Shown here: positions 1-7,663 of the stretch, piece after piece | Position numbering within the stretch: position 1 is the first letter of the stretch | Layout of the letters: every line of letters starts with the position of its first letter | NCBI GenBank assembly: GCA_012269595.1 | Contig: JAAXJX010000058.1 | Location: 10,251-74,250, forward strand | Direction of reading: 5' to 3' | Source of the DNA: Planctomycetia bacterium | GTDB lineage: Bacteria > Planctomycetota > UBA8108 > UBA1146 | DNA: 64,000 nt | Made by a program: the position numbers and the translations under genes | The notes under the pieces: model-generated | The model's input: only the letters and a program-made list of their open reading frames with translations | The model's database searches: none | What the model was told of the DNA's origin: nothing

Positions 1-39
1 CCCGCAGAGAAACCTGAAGCTGAACCGGTCAAACTTTAG
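1..39 (+). CDS. Possible C-terminal tail of a plus-strand gene cut by the window start
   Basis: Read in frame 1 the first 39 bases give a short charged tail (PAEKPEAEPVKL) and a TAG stop at 37-39. The Glu/Pro/Lys-rich composition resembles a real protein C-terminus. The stop would overlap the convergent oxidase gene by three bases. Nothing about function can be said from twelve residues, and it could be chance reading frame. Confidence 0.35.
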   Translation, partial: PAEKPEAEPVKL

Positions 40-1448
40 GAGCCCTGTTCCGTCTTCATACCGTCAAAGATTTTTCCCGGGTTGAGAATCCCCCGCGGAT
101 CGAAAACCGCCTTGATCGATCTCATCAGGTCAAGGGTGACCTGGGGAAACATGATGTCCATGTAGGGTTGCTGCACCACACCGATACCGTGCTCACCGGA
201 GATGGTTCCCCCCAGTTCCCTTACTTCCGTAAACAGTTCCCTGATCGCCTGCGGGATTTCTTCCCGCCATTGATGATCAGAAAGGTCACCCCGCAAAATA
301 TTGACATGAAGATTGCCATCTCCGGCGTGTCCGTAGCAAATCGATTCGAAGCCGTACTCTCTGCCGATTCTTTTGACGTGATCCAACAACTCCGGAAGTT
401 GGTAACGGGGCACCACCGTATCTTCTTCCTTGTAGACGGAACGCGCCTTGACGGCTTCGCTGACCTTGCGTCGAAGTGACCACAGCCCTTCTTTCTGCTT
501 CGCCGATTCTGCGAAGAGAATCTCATCCGTGGGGAATGGCTCGAGAACCTCGACGATCCTCTCGCAATCTTGCATGAGCAGATCCGGATCGTGTCCGTCG
601 ACCTCGATCAACAAGTGTGCCGCATGGTCGTCAGCAATTTCCAAAGTGGTATCACCCGTGAAGTCACGTGTGGCCACCAATGCATCCCGCTCCATGAATT
701 CGAGTCCGCTGGGAGTGATCCCTGCGCGGAAAATGGCGGCCACCGCTTCACATGCTGCGCGCGCTTCCCGGAAAGGGACCAACATCAGCAAATCGTGGGT
801 GGGGTGGGGAATCAGTTTGAGAACGATTTTTGTGACCACCCCGAGGGTTCCCTCAGAACCGACCATCAAATGGGTAAGGTCATATCCGGTCGCATTCTTG
901 AGCACGTTGGCTCCAGTCCAGATGACCTCTCCCCCGGGAAGCACCACCTCCAGATTGAGGACGTAGTCACGGGTAACGCCATACTTCACCGCCTTCGGGC
1001 CACCCGAATTTTCAGCGATATTGCCACCGATGAAGCAACTGCCCTTGCTGGCCGGGTCCGGAGGATAGAAGAGGCCTTTGTCTTTGACCGCTTCCTGCAA
1101 AACCTGGGTAATCACTCCAGGTTCAACCGTGACCTGATGATTTTTTTCATCGATTCCCAGGATCCGATTCAGAAGTTCTAGGGACAACAGCACTCCACCA
1201 TGGACCGGCAGCGCTCCTCCACTCAGACCTGTCCGTGCCCCGCCAGGGGTGACCGGAATCGTGTGCTCATGGCAATAACGGAGAACCTGCGAAATCTCAT
1301 CGACTGTTGAGGGTTTGACCACGACATGAGGGGGAAAGCAGAGATCTTCCGTTTCATCGCGGCCATAGCGCTCAAGATCTTCCTGCCGAGTCGAACACCG
1401 GTCGCCGAACAGATTCGAAAAGAATGAAAGATGAGTGTCCAGCTCCAT
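36..1448 (-). CDS. glcD: FAD-linked oxidase, glycolate oxidase subunit GlcD / D-lactate dehydrogenase family
   Basis: This 470-residue protein belongs to the FAD-binding type 4 (vanillyl-alcohol oxidase fold) family, which oxidises 2-hydroxyacids such as glycolate or D-lactate. The N-terminal FAD_binding_4 domain (about residues 40-220) shows the family Gly-rich stretch GGARTGLSGG and, further on, GGNIAENSGGPKAVKYG and GSEGTLGVVT. The C-terminal FAD-oxidase domain carries YGHAGDGNLH and GGTISGEHGIG, where the His residues near the flavin lie. Length is normal for GlcD. No GlcE or GlcF partner is adjacent, so the true substrate is open and a stand-alone D-2-hydroxyacid dehydrogenase is possible. 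The gene follows the TIGR00300 gene after a 17-base gap on the same strand, so the two probably form one transcript. Confidence 0.88.
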   Translation of the reverse strand: MELDTHLSFFSNLFGDRCSTRQEDLERYGRDETEDLCFPPHVVVKPSTVDEISQVLRYCHEHTIPVTPGGARTGLSGGALPVHGGVLLSLELLNRILGIDEKNHQVTVEPGVITQVLQEAVKDKGLFYPPDPASKGSCFIGGNIAENSGGPKAVKYGVTRDYVLNLEVVLPGGEVIWTGANVLKNATGYDLTHLMVGSEGTLGVVTKIVLKLIPHPTHDLLMLVPFREARAACEAVAAIFRAGITPSGLEFMERDALVATRDFTGDTTLEIADDHAAHLLIEVDGHDPDLLMQDCERIVEVLEPFPTDEILFAESAKQKEGLWSLRRKVSEAVKARSVYKEEDTVVPRYQLPELLDHVKRIGREYGFESICYGHAGDGNLHVNILRGDLSDHQWREEIPQAIRELFTEVRELGGTISGEHGIGVVQQPYMDIMFPQVTLDLMRSIKAVFDPRGILNPGKIFDGMKTEQGS

Positions 1449-1465
1449 GAAGGGCGCTCCCGATC

Positions 1466-2644
1466 TCAGCCGACCAGCTCTTCACGCAATCGACGAACGA
1501 AAAGTCCAACGTCGGTGACGATGCCGATCGCCTGGGCGGATCCGCGATCGGCCAACTTGGTCGCAACGGCGGGATGAATATCCACGCAAACCAGAGGAAC
1601 TTCACCGGAGAGCATGTTCCCCACTCCGATACCGTGAAGCATCGTCGACAGGACGATAACCAGTCCCGCCCCCTTCAATTGTTCTGCGTATTGATCCTGA
1701 GCCTTGAAGAGGTCCATCTCCGTATCGGGTAACGGACCGTCATCACGAATGGAGCCGGCGAGGATCCATGGGACCTGTTTCTCTACAAGGGCATGCATGA
1801 GACCCCCTTGCAACTCTCCCGCATCCACTGCGGCAGCAATCGATCCGTGCGCCCGGATCCGATTGATGGCGCGCATGTGATGGGAGTGTCCGTGGGGAAT
1901 CACCCGTCCATCTTCAACAGAAACTCCGAGACTGGTTCCGAGCCATTGGGATTCGATGTCGTGAACCGCCAGAGCATTGCCACTGAGAACCGAATCGACC
2001 CATCCTTCACGCACCAGAATTTCCAACTCGCGGGATGCTCCGGTGTGTACGATCACGGGGCCCGGGACCCATACAATCTTTTGACCCCGGTCTCTGGCCT
2101 GACGGGCCAGTTCGACCACTCTTGCCGTTTGGACCTCTGCCCGTCTTTCGGAGGAAACATCGTTGGCCATGAAAGCAAAGTCATGGTCGTCATCTTCAGA
2201 CTCCGCATGGACGACTCGAACCCCGTCAAAACCGACGAGAACCGGGTCACCTTTTGAGAGATCACGCAGTTTTACACATCTGGGCTGACCATCGTCGTGG
2301 GTCAGGCAACCGTCCATGCGCTGATCCGCGACCTCTTTCCATTCGCCACTGAGCCAGACCTGCGTCCGATGATGGGTGGTGCTGTAAAAATTTTCCGGGG
2401 CGACCCCTGCAGCTGGAGCGGACTGCCAAACCGGCTCCTGGACCTGATCCTGTTCAAAGCCCAAAGCCAACAGATCGGCCACCAGAGGCGAATCAGACGC
2501 AATTCCTATGTGCAATTCACTGCCAGTGAGTCGCAAAACCTCGAATTCCCCCTTGCCGGCAAAGGCACTTTGAACCGCTTTCAGAAGGGTTCGCGGGTCT
2601 TCTCCAGGAACTGATCGAAGTATGTTGTCGAATTTGTCCGTCAT
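1466..2644 (-). CDS. TIGR00300 / LOR-SDH domain protein, ornithine cyclodeaminase-like
   Basis: The 392-residue product resembles the TIGR00300 family. This family forms the C-terminal part of the cyanobacterial arginine-catabolising enzyme AgrE/ArgZ and also occurs as the stand-alone archaeal ornithine cyclodeaminase that turns ornithine into proline and ammonia. An N-terminal LOR/SDH-type domain (about residues 15-110) is followed by a Rossmann-like region with VWVPGPVIVHTGA, the His-rich GHSHHMRAINRI, and DGPLPDTEMD. The arginine dihydrolase domain of AgrE is absent, as in archaeal forms. ATG at 2642-2644 is preceded by AAGGA. It is the first gene of a two-gene minus-strand unit with the FAD-linked oxidase, and it faces the Ser/Thr kinase gene across a 148-base divergent promoter region. 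The enzymatic assignment is by family only. Confidence 0.75.
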   Translation of the reverse strand: MTDKFDNILRSVPGEDPRTLLKAVQSAFAGKGEFEVLRLTGSELHIGIASDSPLVADLLALGFEQDQVQEPVWQSAPAAGVAPENFYSTTHHRTQVWLSGEWKEVADQRMDGCLTHDDGQPRCVKLRDLSKGDPVLVGFDGVRVVHAESEDDDHDFAFMANDVSSERRAEVQTARVVELARQARDRGQKIVWVPGPVIVHTGASRELEILVREGWVDSVLSGNALAVHDIESQWLGTSLGVSVEDGRVIPHGHSHHMRAINRIRAHGSIAAAVDAGELQGGLMHALVEKQVPWILAGSIRDDGPLPDTEMDLFKAQDQYAEQLKGAGLVIVLSTMLHGIGVGNMLSGEVPLVCVDIHPAVATKLADRGSAQAIGIVTDVGLFVRRLREELVG

Positions 2645-2686
2645 CGTGAGACTATCCTTGCGAGTCTGATCTCCCAGTCAGCGGGC

Positions 2687-2702
2687 AGGCACAAATCCAG
2701 CC
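2687..2702 (+). promoter_or_regulatory. Weak sigma54-like -24/-12 site upstream of the kinase gene
   Basis: The sequence AGGCACAAATCCAGCC has GG and GC separated by the ten bases typical of sigma54 promoters, and a good -24 half (GGCAC). The -12 half (CAGCC) is poor. It lies about 90 bases before the kinase ATG in the divergent intergenic region. The match could be chance. Confidence 0.2.
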
Positions 2703-2792
2703 CTCGAATCGGCAGGATAGCACGGCCAGCGGCGGGGTGGATGGCGTCATGGAATTGAAACCTGTCCCCGGAAGCGGAATGGAGGCGAATCG

Positions 2793-4514
2793 ATGAAATC
2801 CGACATTCTCTTCAGCCCCGCTTCCCCCGAATCGGACAGTCTTTCAGCAGATGACACCCAGCCGATGCAGACCCCCCGCTTTGACCACATCGGCCAGTTT
2901 CTGGTCGAAGAGAAGATCGGTGAAGGCGGAATGGGTGTCGTCTACCGGGCCCATGATCCCTCCTTGCAGAGAACTGTCGCCATCAAGCGGGTCCATCCAC
3001 GACTGAAGGATCACCACGACATTCGCGACAAATTCCTCGCCGAAGCCAGAGCCATCGCTGCGGTCAATCATCCGAACATCGGACAGATCCACGCCATTCA
3101 CGATGAAGATGATCTTCCCTATCTGGTGATGGAGTTTCTTCCCGGTCCCAGCTTTGAGGAAGAGTTGAATGAGCGTGGCAAGTTGCCTATTGAAGAAGTT
3201 CTCAAGGTTGCCATCTCAGCGACGCGTGCTCTGGAAGAAGCACGAAATCAGGGAATCATTCACCGCGATATCAAACCTTCCAACCTGATCGTCGATGCAC
3301 TCGGCAACATCAAGTTGGTCGACTTCGGACTTGCCGGCTCCATCGAAGAGGATGCAACCGAGGGAAATGAGGTCGTTGGTACTCCCCAGTATTGCTCCCC
3401 TGAACAGGTTCAGGGACATGGCACCGATGAACGGTCCGACATCTACAGTTTGGGTGCAACTCTCTACCATCTTCTCACCGGTGAGCCTCCCTACACCCGC
3501 GACTCAAGAATGGATCTGTTGATCGCCCATGTGAATGCTCCGGTTCCCGACATCGTTGAGGCTCTGCCCACAGTCGATCCAGAGTTTGCTGAACTGATTC
3601 AGGCGATGCTCAACAAAGCTCCTGATCAGCGACCGCAGAACCACTCGGAAGTTTTGGCCAGACTTCAGGCGATCACTCAAAGGATCGACCCTGAACAGGC
3701 CCCTCCCCGATCGACGAGACTTCTCGCCTCTGCAGTGGTAGTTCTCATACTGGCTGTCATCGGCGGGTCAGTTCTGCCGGGTAATCTTCTGACTCCCTAC
3801 CGCCAGCAGTTGGCGAAGGTGGATGCTTCCTTTGGAGACCTGCTGACAGAGAAGGGCTCCGTGGACCAGCTCACCTTTGAGTTCAATAACGTCGAAACGG
3901 AGCGTTTCTTCCGCCCCGTCCCCGCTTCCGGCAACTCCGGTGCCAGAAATCAGATCAGGCCCAATATTCGCGAAGGCCAGCTTCGTTGGGCCAATGATCC
4001 CGAGGTGGTTCGCTTCCCTTACATGTCCAGACTCGATCGCTGGGAAGTCTCCGGATTGCGCATGCTCGGGAGTCCTGATCTGGAATTACAGGTCGCTGCA
4101 GATCCGGATCAGCCAGGCAATCGCTGGCGTATTGGACTCGCCGTCGGAAAGTCCGCTGATCCAACCATCGAAGTTCTCCAACATGGATCACCGGTACCTA
4201 TCGAAATCGAACAACTGTTACGCAAGGGTTTTCTTCGGGAAGGGATCGACCATCAGTTGATCCTGGAACGCCTGGAGTCCGATGATCCCGACCGGGATCG
4301 GTTTCGATTGCAGGTACAACCCCAGAACAGTGCAGATCCTCTCCTGCAAATGACTTTCCAGATTCCAGTAACAGCCATTCCTACAGGTGCTCCGGGGTTG
4401 AGGCTCGAAGGAGATCTCACCGGTTGGAATACCAAAGTGGACCGGGTGGTCATCGAGGGAGACCTGAACAGAAAACGCATCCTTCGCGATTGGCGGCTGG
4501 CAGGCACGCCATGA
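2793..4514 (+). CDS. Membrane-anchored Ser/Thr protein kinase (PknB/Hanks type)
   Basis: A 573-residue receptor-like protein kinase. The cytoplasmic catalytic domain spans about residues 33-290 and has all the main signatures: the Gly-rich loop GEGGMGVVY, AIKRVH with the ATP-binding Lys, the catalytic loop HRDIKPSNL, the DFGLAG Mg-binding motif, and PQYCSPEQ in the activation segment. A single hydrophobic helix (about 309-330) follows, then about 240 residues that would lie outside the inner membrane and match no domain I recognise. GGAGG at 2781-2785 sits seven bases before the ATG. The stop codon overlaps the start of the FHA-domain sigma54 activator in an ATGA arrangement, so kinase and activator are co-translated. 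This makes the FHA protein a likely phospho-partner, by inference. Confidence 0.93.
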   Translation: MKSDILFSPASPESDSLSADDTQPMQTPRFDHIGQFLVEEKIGEGGMGVVYRAHDPSLQRTVAIKRVHPRLKDHHDIRDKFLAEARAIAAVNHPNIGQIHAIHDEDDLPYLVMEFLPGPSFEEELNERGKLPIEEVLKVAISATRALEEARNQGIIHRDIKPSNLIVDALGNIKLVDFGLAGSIEEDATEGNEVVGTPQYCSPEQVQGHGTDERSDIYSLGATLYHLLTGEPPYTRDSRMDLLIAHVNAPVPDIVEALPTVDPEFAELIQAMLNKAPDQRPQNHSEVLARLQAITQRIDPEQAPPRSTRLLASAVVVLILAVIGGSVLPGNLLTPYRQQLAKVDASFGDLLTEKGSVDQLTFEFNNVETERFFRPVPASGNSGARNQIRPNIREGQLRWANDPEVVRFPYMSRLDRWEVSGLRMLGSPDLELQVAADPDQPGNRWRIGLAVGKSADPTIEVLQHGSPVPIEIEQLLRKGFLREGIDHQLILERLESDDPDRDRFRLQVQPQNSADPLLQMTFQIPVTAIPTGAPGLRLEGDLTGWNTKVDRVVIEGDLNRKRILRDWRLAGTP

Positions 4515-6352
4515 AAACCCGCATTCATGTCATCGCCCCCGACAAGAACTCCCTGCGTCACGACATCTCCAATGACAAGGCGAGAACAGAAGGAATCCTG
4601 ATTGGTAGAGATGAATCGGTGGATATCACTCTGGAGGATCCTGCAGCCAGTCGTATCCATGCGCGTTTGAAATTGACGGAAGCGGGCTGGCAAATTACGG
4701 ATCTCGACTCTTCCAATGGAACTTATGTCTCTGGCGACCCTGTCCGTGAGCAACTGTTGCACCCGGGCCAGCACATCGGTATCGGGGATACTGAAATCGT
4801 TGTGGAAACCCTCGTGCATACCGTCGAAGAATCTGCGAACCAGACCCAGATCCTTGACTCAAGATCTGCTGAACCCGATTCCTTCTCCGAAAAACAGATG
4901 CGGCGAATCCTCAAAACACTGGATCAGGCCGCTCCCCTGCTTGGACAGGGTTTCTCCGACGCCAACAGTCTCGACGAAGGCCTCCGCAAACTGGTCTCCG
5001 GGCTCGAGGCAGACCGGGGTGCGATCCTGATTCAAGAGGAAGATCAATGGTTATGTCGAACCGCGTGGTCGCGGATTGGGGTACCCCTTCAGGGATTCGT
5101 TCTCAGCCAAACGATTCTCAGTGAACTGTTGCGCAGTCGCAGGGCAGTGCTTTCCAAAGACACCAGCAGTGATCCCCGCTTCGAAGACCGCCGCAGTGTG
5201 ACAGGCGATGAAATTCGCAGTGTGATCGCAGCTCCCATCTTTATTGAGAAATCCCTGCGTGGAATTCTCTATCTCGACCGGATCGATGGTGAATCTCATC
5301 CCCTGGGCGAAGCTGAACTCTGGGCGAGCGGAACTGCTGCAGCCACGATGGGTGCAGGCCTTTCCCTCAATGCCGAACTCGACGAACTGCATCAGGAAAA
5401 AGTGGATCTGGTTCAGTCTGTCCTGGATACACACCCCATCATCGGTTCCTCCCCTGCCGTCGAAGAAGTGCGAAAGTTCATTCAAAAGGTCGCACCCACA
5501 TCCGGAACAGTCCTCATCATGGGCGAGACGGGAACCGGCAAGGAGTTGGTTGCCCGAGGCCTTCACTTTCAGGGAAATCGTGCTGCAGCGCCCTTCGTCA
5601 CCATCAACTGTGCAGCCATCCCGACCCATCTGGTCGAGAGTGAACTGTTCGGTCATGAGAAGGGTGCATTCACCGGGGCTGACAGTCGCAAAATCGGCAA
5701 ATTTGAAGCCGCAGATGGAGGGACGGTCTTTCTCGATGAAATCGGAGAACTCCCTGAATCGGCACAATCAAAAATGCTTCGCCTGTTGGAAACACGGTGT
5801 CTGGAAAGAGTCGGCAGCAACACATCCATCGAAGTCGATGTTCGATTGATCGCCGCCACTCACCGGGATCTCCAGGGTGAAGTGAACAGCGGCAACTTTC
5901 GTGAAGACCTGTACTTTCGACTTGCCGTCCTCGAAGTACGTGTACCTCCTCTACGGGACCGGAGTGGAGATGTGGCGCTCCTTGCCAACCACTTCCTTGA
6001 TCAGTTTTCCGACAAACAGAGACCACGAAAAACTCTTTCAGATGAAGCGCTCTCCTTGCTGGAAGGTCATTCTTTTCCCGGAAACGTCCGCGAACTGCGC
6101 AACCTGCTCGAGAGTGCAGCGATCCTTTCAGATGGAGCTCAAATCGAGGGTGAAGACTTGCGACTGTCACCCGATAAAAGTCGAAGCACCCCATCAACCG
6201 GGACCTGGAAACCGGTTCCTCTCAAGGATCTGGAACGTGAGCACATTCTCCGGGTTCTTGAATACGCTGGTGGGAACAAGAAGAAAGCCGCGCAGATTCT
6301 GGGGATCGAAAGATCAACACTGTACTCTCGACTGAAAAACATGACGGACTGA
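4511..6352 (+). CDS. FHA-GAF-AAA+-Fis sigma54-dependent transcriptional activator
   Basis: A 613-residue bacterial enhancer-binding protein. An N-terminal FHA domain (about 1-95, with GRDESVD and SRIHARL) would bind phosphothreonine. A GAF sensor (about 150-290) and a sigma54-interaction AAA+ domain follow, with Walker A GETGTGKE near residue 338, the GAFTGA loop at 385-390 that contacts sigma54, and Walker [10 protein letters not shown] Fis-type HTH ends the protein ([20 protein letters not shown]). The start is the ATG whose ATGA overlaps the kinase stop; an upstream in-frame ATG at 4424 lies inside the kinase gene and encodes unrelated sequence. With the FHA domain in place of a receiver, the upstream Ser/Thr kinase is the obvious candidate input. 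Sigma54-like promoters lie ahead of the nearby secretion operons. Confidence 0.94.
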   Translation: MKTRIHVIAPDKNSLRHDISNDKARTEGILIGRDESVDITLEDPAASRIHARLKLTEAGWQITDLDSSNGTYVSGDPVREQLLHPGQHIGIGDTEIVVETLVHTVEESANQTQILDSRSAEPDSFSEKQMRRILKTLDQAAPLLGQGFSDANSLDEGLRKLVSGLEADRGAILIQEEDQWLCRTAWSRIGVPLQGFVLSQTILSELLRSRRAVLSKDTSSDPRFEDRRSVTGDEIRSVIAAPIFIEKSLRGILYLDRIDGESHPLGEAELWASGTAAATMGAGLSLNAELDELHQEKVDLVQSVLDTHPIIGSSPAVEEVRKFIQKVAPTSGTVLIMGETGTGKELVARGLHFQGNRAAAPFVTINCAAIPTHLVESELFGHEKGAFTGADSRKIGKFEAADGGTVFLDEIGELPESAQSKMLRLLETRCLERVGSNTSIEVDVRLIAATHRDLQGEVNSGNFREDLYFRLAVLEVRVPPLRDRSGDVALLANHFLDQFSDKQRPRKTLSDEALSLLEGHSFPGNVRELRNLLESAAILSDGAQIEGEDLRLSPDKSRSTPSTGTWKPVPLKDLEREHILRVLEYAGGNKKKAAQILGIERSTLYSRLKNMTD

Positions 6353-6372
6353 GAAGGAACCCTTCCCGTTTT
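6353..6372 (+). terminator. Small hairpin with T-run after the sigma54 activator
   Basis: GAAGG (6353-6357) pairs with CCTTC (6361-6365) around a three-base loop, and TTTT follows at 6369-6372. The stem is only five pairs, so termination here may be weak. Confidence 0.3.
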
Positions 6373-6470
6373 CCCATCGTCTGATCAAAATCTGTTATTG
6401 TCAAAGTTGAAGACCATCACCGCGTTGGACCTGCAGCGGCAGAGATTTGCAGGTCAGGAAAGGAGATCCC

Positions 6471-7247
6471 ATGAATTCTCTCGGGTATTGCCTTTCCATA
6501 CTTCTGTTGATGCCATTCCCCGATAAAGCAGGTGACATCCTCCCGCAAGGAACCCTTCCCGCCGCAAGTGTCTTGCAGGGGTGGTCTGTGATCACCGGAC
6601 TCCCTATCGCCCACGAGCACCCGGTTATCGGCAATACCCCTGTCCGCGTATTGAACCCACTTCGGATCGCTTCGGAAAACCGCCGTCTGCTGGAAACCGT
6701 GCTGAATCAATCGGGCCTGTACGTCAAACCCGTGGGAGACATTCGCCAACCCAGAGCCTATTGGGTCACCCATCAGCCACTCGCCGAACCTCCACGACCG
6801 AAACCGGTCATGAGAGTGGTTCACCTGCAACATCTGGAACCGGAGGAGGGGATTCGCATCCTCCGGGCTGAAGCGGATCGAAAAGAGAAGAACCTGGATC
6901 TTCTCGATCGCTACAGCAATTTTGTCGCCTCACCGAGAACTCGCAGCATCGTCATGACCTGCGCCTCAAATGAGCGCCTCCGGCATTACCTGAAAATTCT
7001 GGAGAGCTCTGATCAGCGCCCACCCGTCAACGATGAAGGACCTGCGCTGAAGGTCTGGAAAGCGCGGTATCTGCGGGCTGCCATTCTCGAACAGTTGCTG
7101 AGCGACCGCTGGGATGACCGGGGTGGTCAGCCGATTCGGGTGGTCGTGAATGAACCGACGAATTCATTGTTGATCCGCATTCCCCGACACCTCTGGCCCG
7201 AAGCAGAAAAATTGCTTCAGGAACTGGACCAGCGGGAAAATTTTTGA
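6471..7247 (+). CDS. Secreted secretin N-domain-like protein without a secretin barrel
   Basis: A 258-residue protein with a short N-terminal signal-like hydrophobic segment (about residues 4-18). Two modules resemble the periplasmic N0/N1-type domains of GspD secretins. One contains MRVVHLQHLEPEEGIRIL with SPRTRSIVMT, and the second contains WKARYLRAAILEQLL with VVVNEPTNSLLIRIP and a final leucine-rich helix. The hydrophobic multistrand domain that forms the outer-membrane pore is absent. AGGAG at 6461-6465 precedes the ATG. The gene lies directly upstream of gspD, so it may be an accessory periplasmic ring piece or a remnant of a duplicated secretin. The family call rests on motif resemblance only. 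Confidence 0.6.
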   Translation: MNSLGYCLSILLLMPFPDKAGDILPQGTLPAASVLQGWSVITGLPIAHEHPVIGNTPVRVLNPLRIASENRRLLETVLNQSGLYVKPVGDIRQPRAYWVTHQPLAEPPRPKPVMRVVHLQHLEPEEGIRILRAEADRKEKNLDLLDRYSNFVASPRTRSIVMTCASNERLRHYLKILESSDQRPPVNDEGPALKVWKARYLRAAILEQLLSDRWDDRGGQPIRVVVNEPTNSLLIRIPRHLWPEAEKLLQELDQRENF

Positions 7248-7663
7248 CCCCCTCCCGCCTGTGCCTGCGAACCTCGCCAACTTCTCCCGCCACTCAAATT
7301 CCGGTAATCCTCAAGGCTACGCCAGGAGCACTCCTCCCTGAGTGTTCGATTTCACAACACACTCCACCCCAGATCGGCTGAAAGTCCACTTTCGAGACGT
7401 TACCGGAATCTCCGTAACCCCTTTCCTCAAATAAAGTTGGAGAACTTCCCCAGTTGCCATGGACGGGCATTTGATTTGCTTAAAATGAAGGGGAACGGCT
7501 CAGGCTTCTCCAAGTGGGATCGTCTCTCACTGAAGAGGACAAGCCTGACGTCCCAAGTGGCGACGAACAGCCCAGGAAGAGCTGTTTTCGCCGATTCAGG
7601 AAAAAAGTCCCGAAATTACCCAAGGCCAACCCTCCCCCGGCCGATGAAGAGAGAGGAAATGCC
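7248..7663. other. Intergenic region ahead of gspD
   Basis: About 415 bases with no convincing gene. It holds a sigma54-like promoter (7465-7480) and, upstream of that, an imperfect hairpin in which GTTAC-CGG pairs with CCG-TAAC around position 7400. The gspD frame stays open upstream to a GTG at 7514, but the predicted residues there are Lys/Arg/Pro-rich and do not look like secretin sequence. Confidence 0.5.
7465..7480 (+). promoter_or_regulatory. Sigma54-like -24/-12 promoter for the gspD-J operon
   Basis: GGGCATTTGATTTGCT keeps the invariant GG and GC dinucleotides ten bases apart and has a perfect TTGCT -12 half, matching 9 of the 12 defined positions of TGGCACG-N4-TTGCW. Transcription would begin near 7491, before the gspD start at 7664. 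Confidence 0.5.

Noticed and set aside
7514-7663. GTG extension of gspD
   Set aside because: Residues are Lys/Arg/Pro-rich and unlike secretin. The ATG at 7664 has a proper ribosome site and leads into the signal segment.
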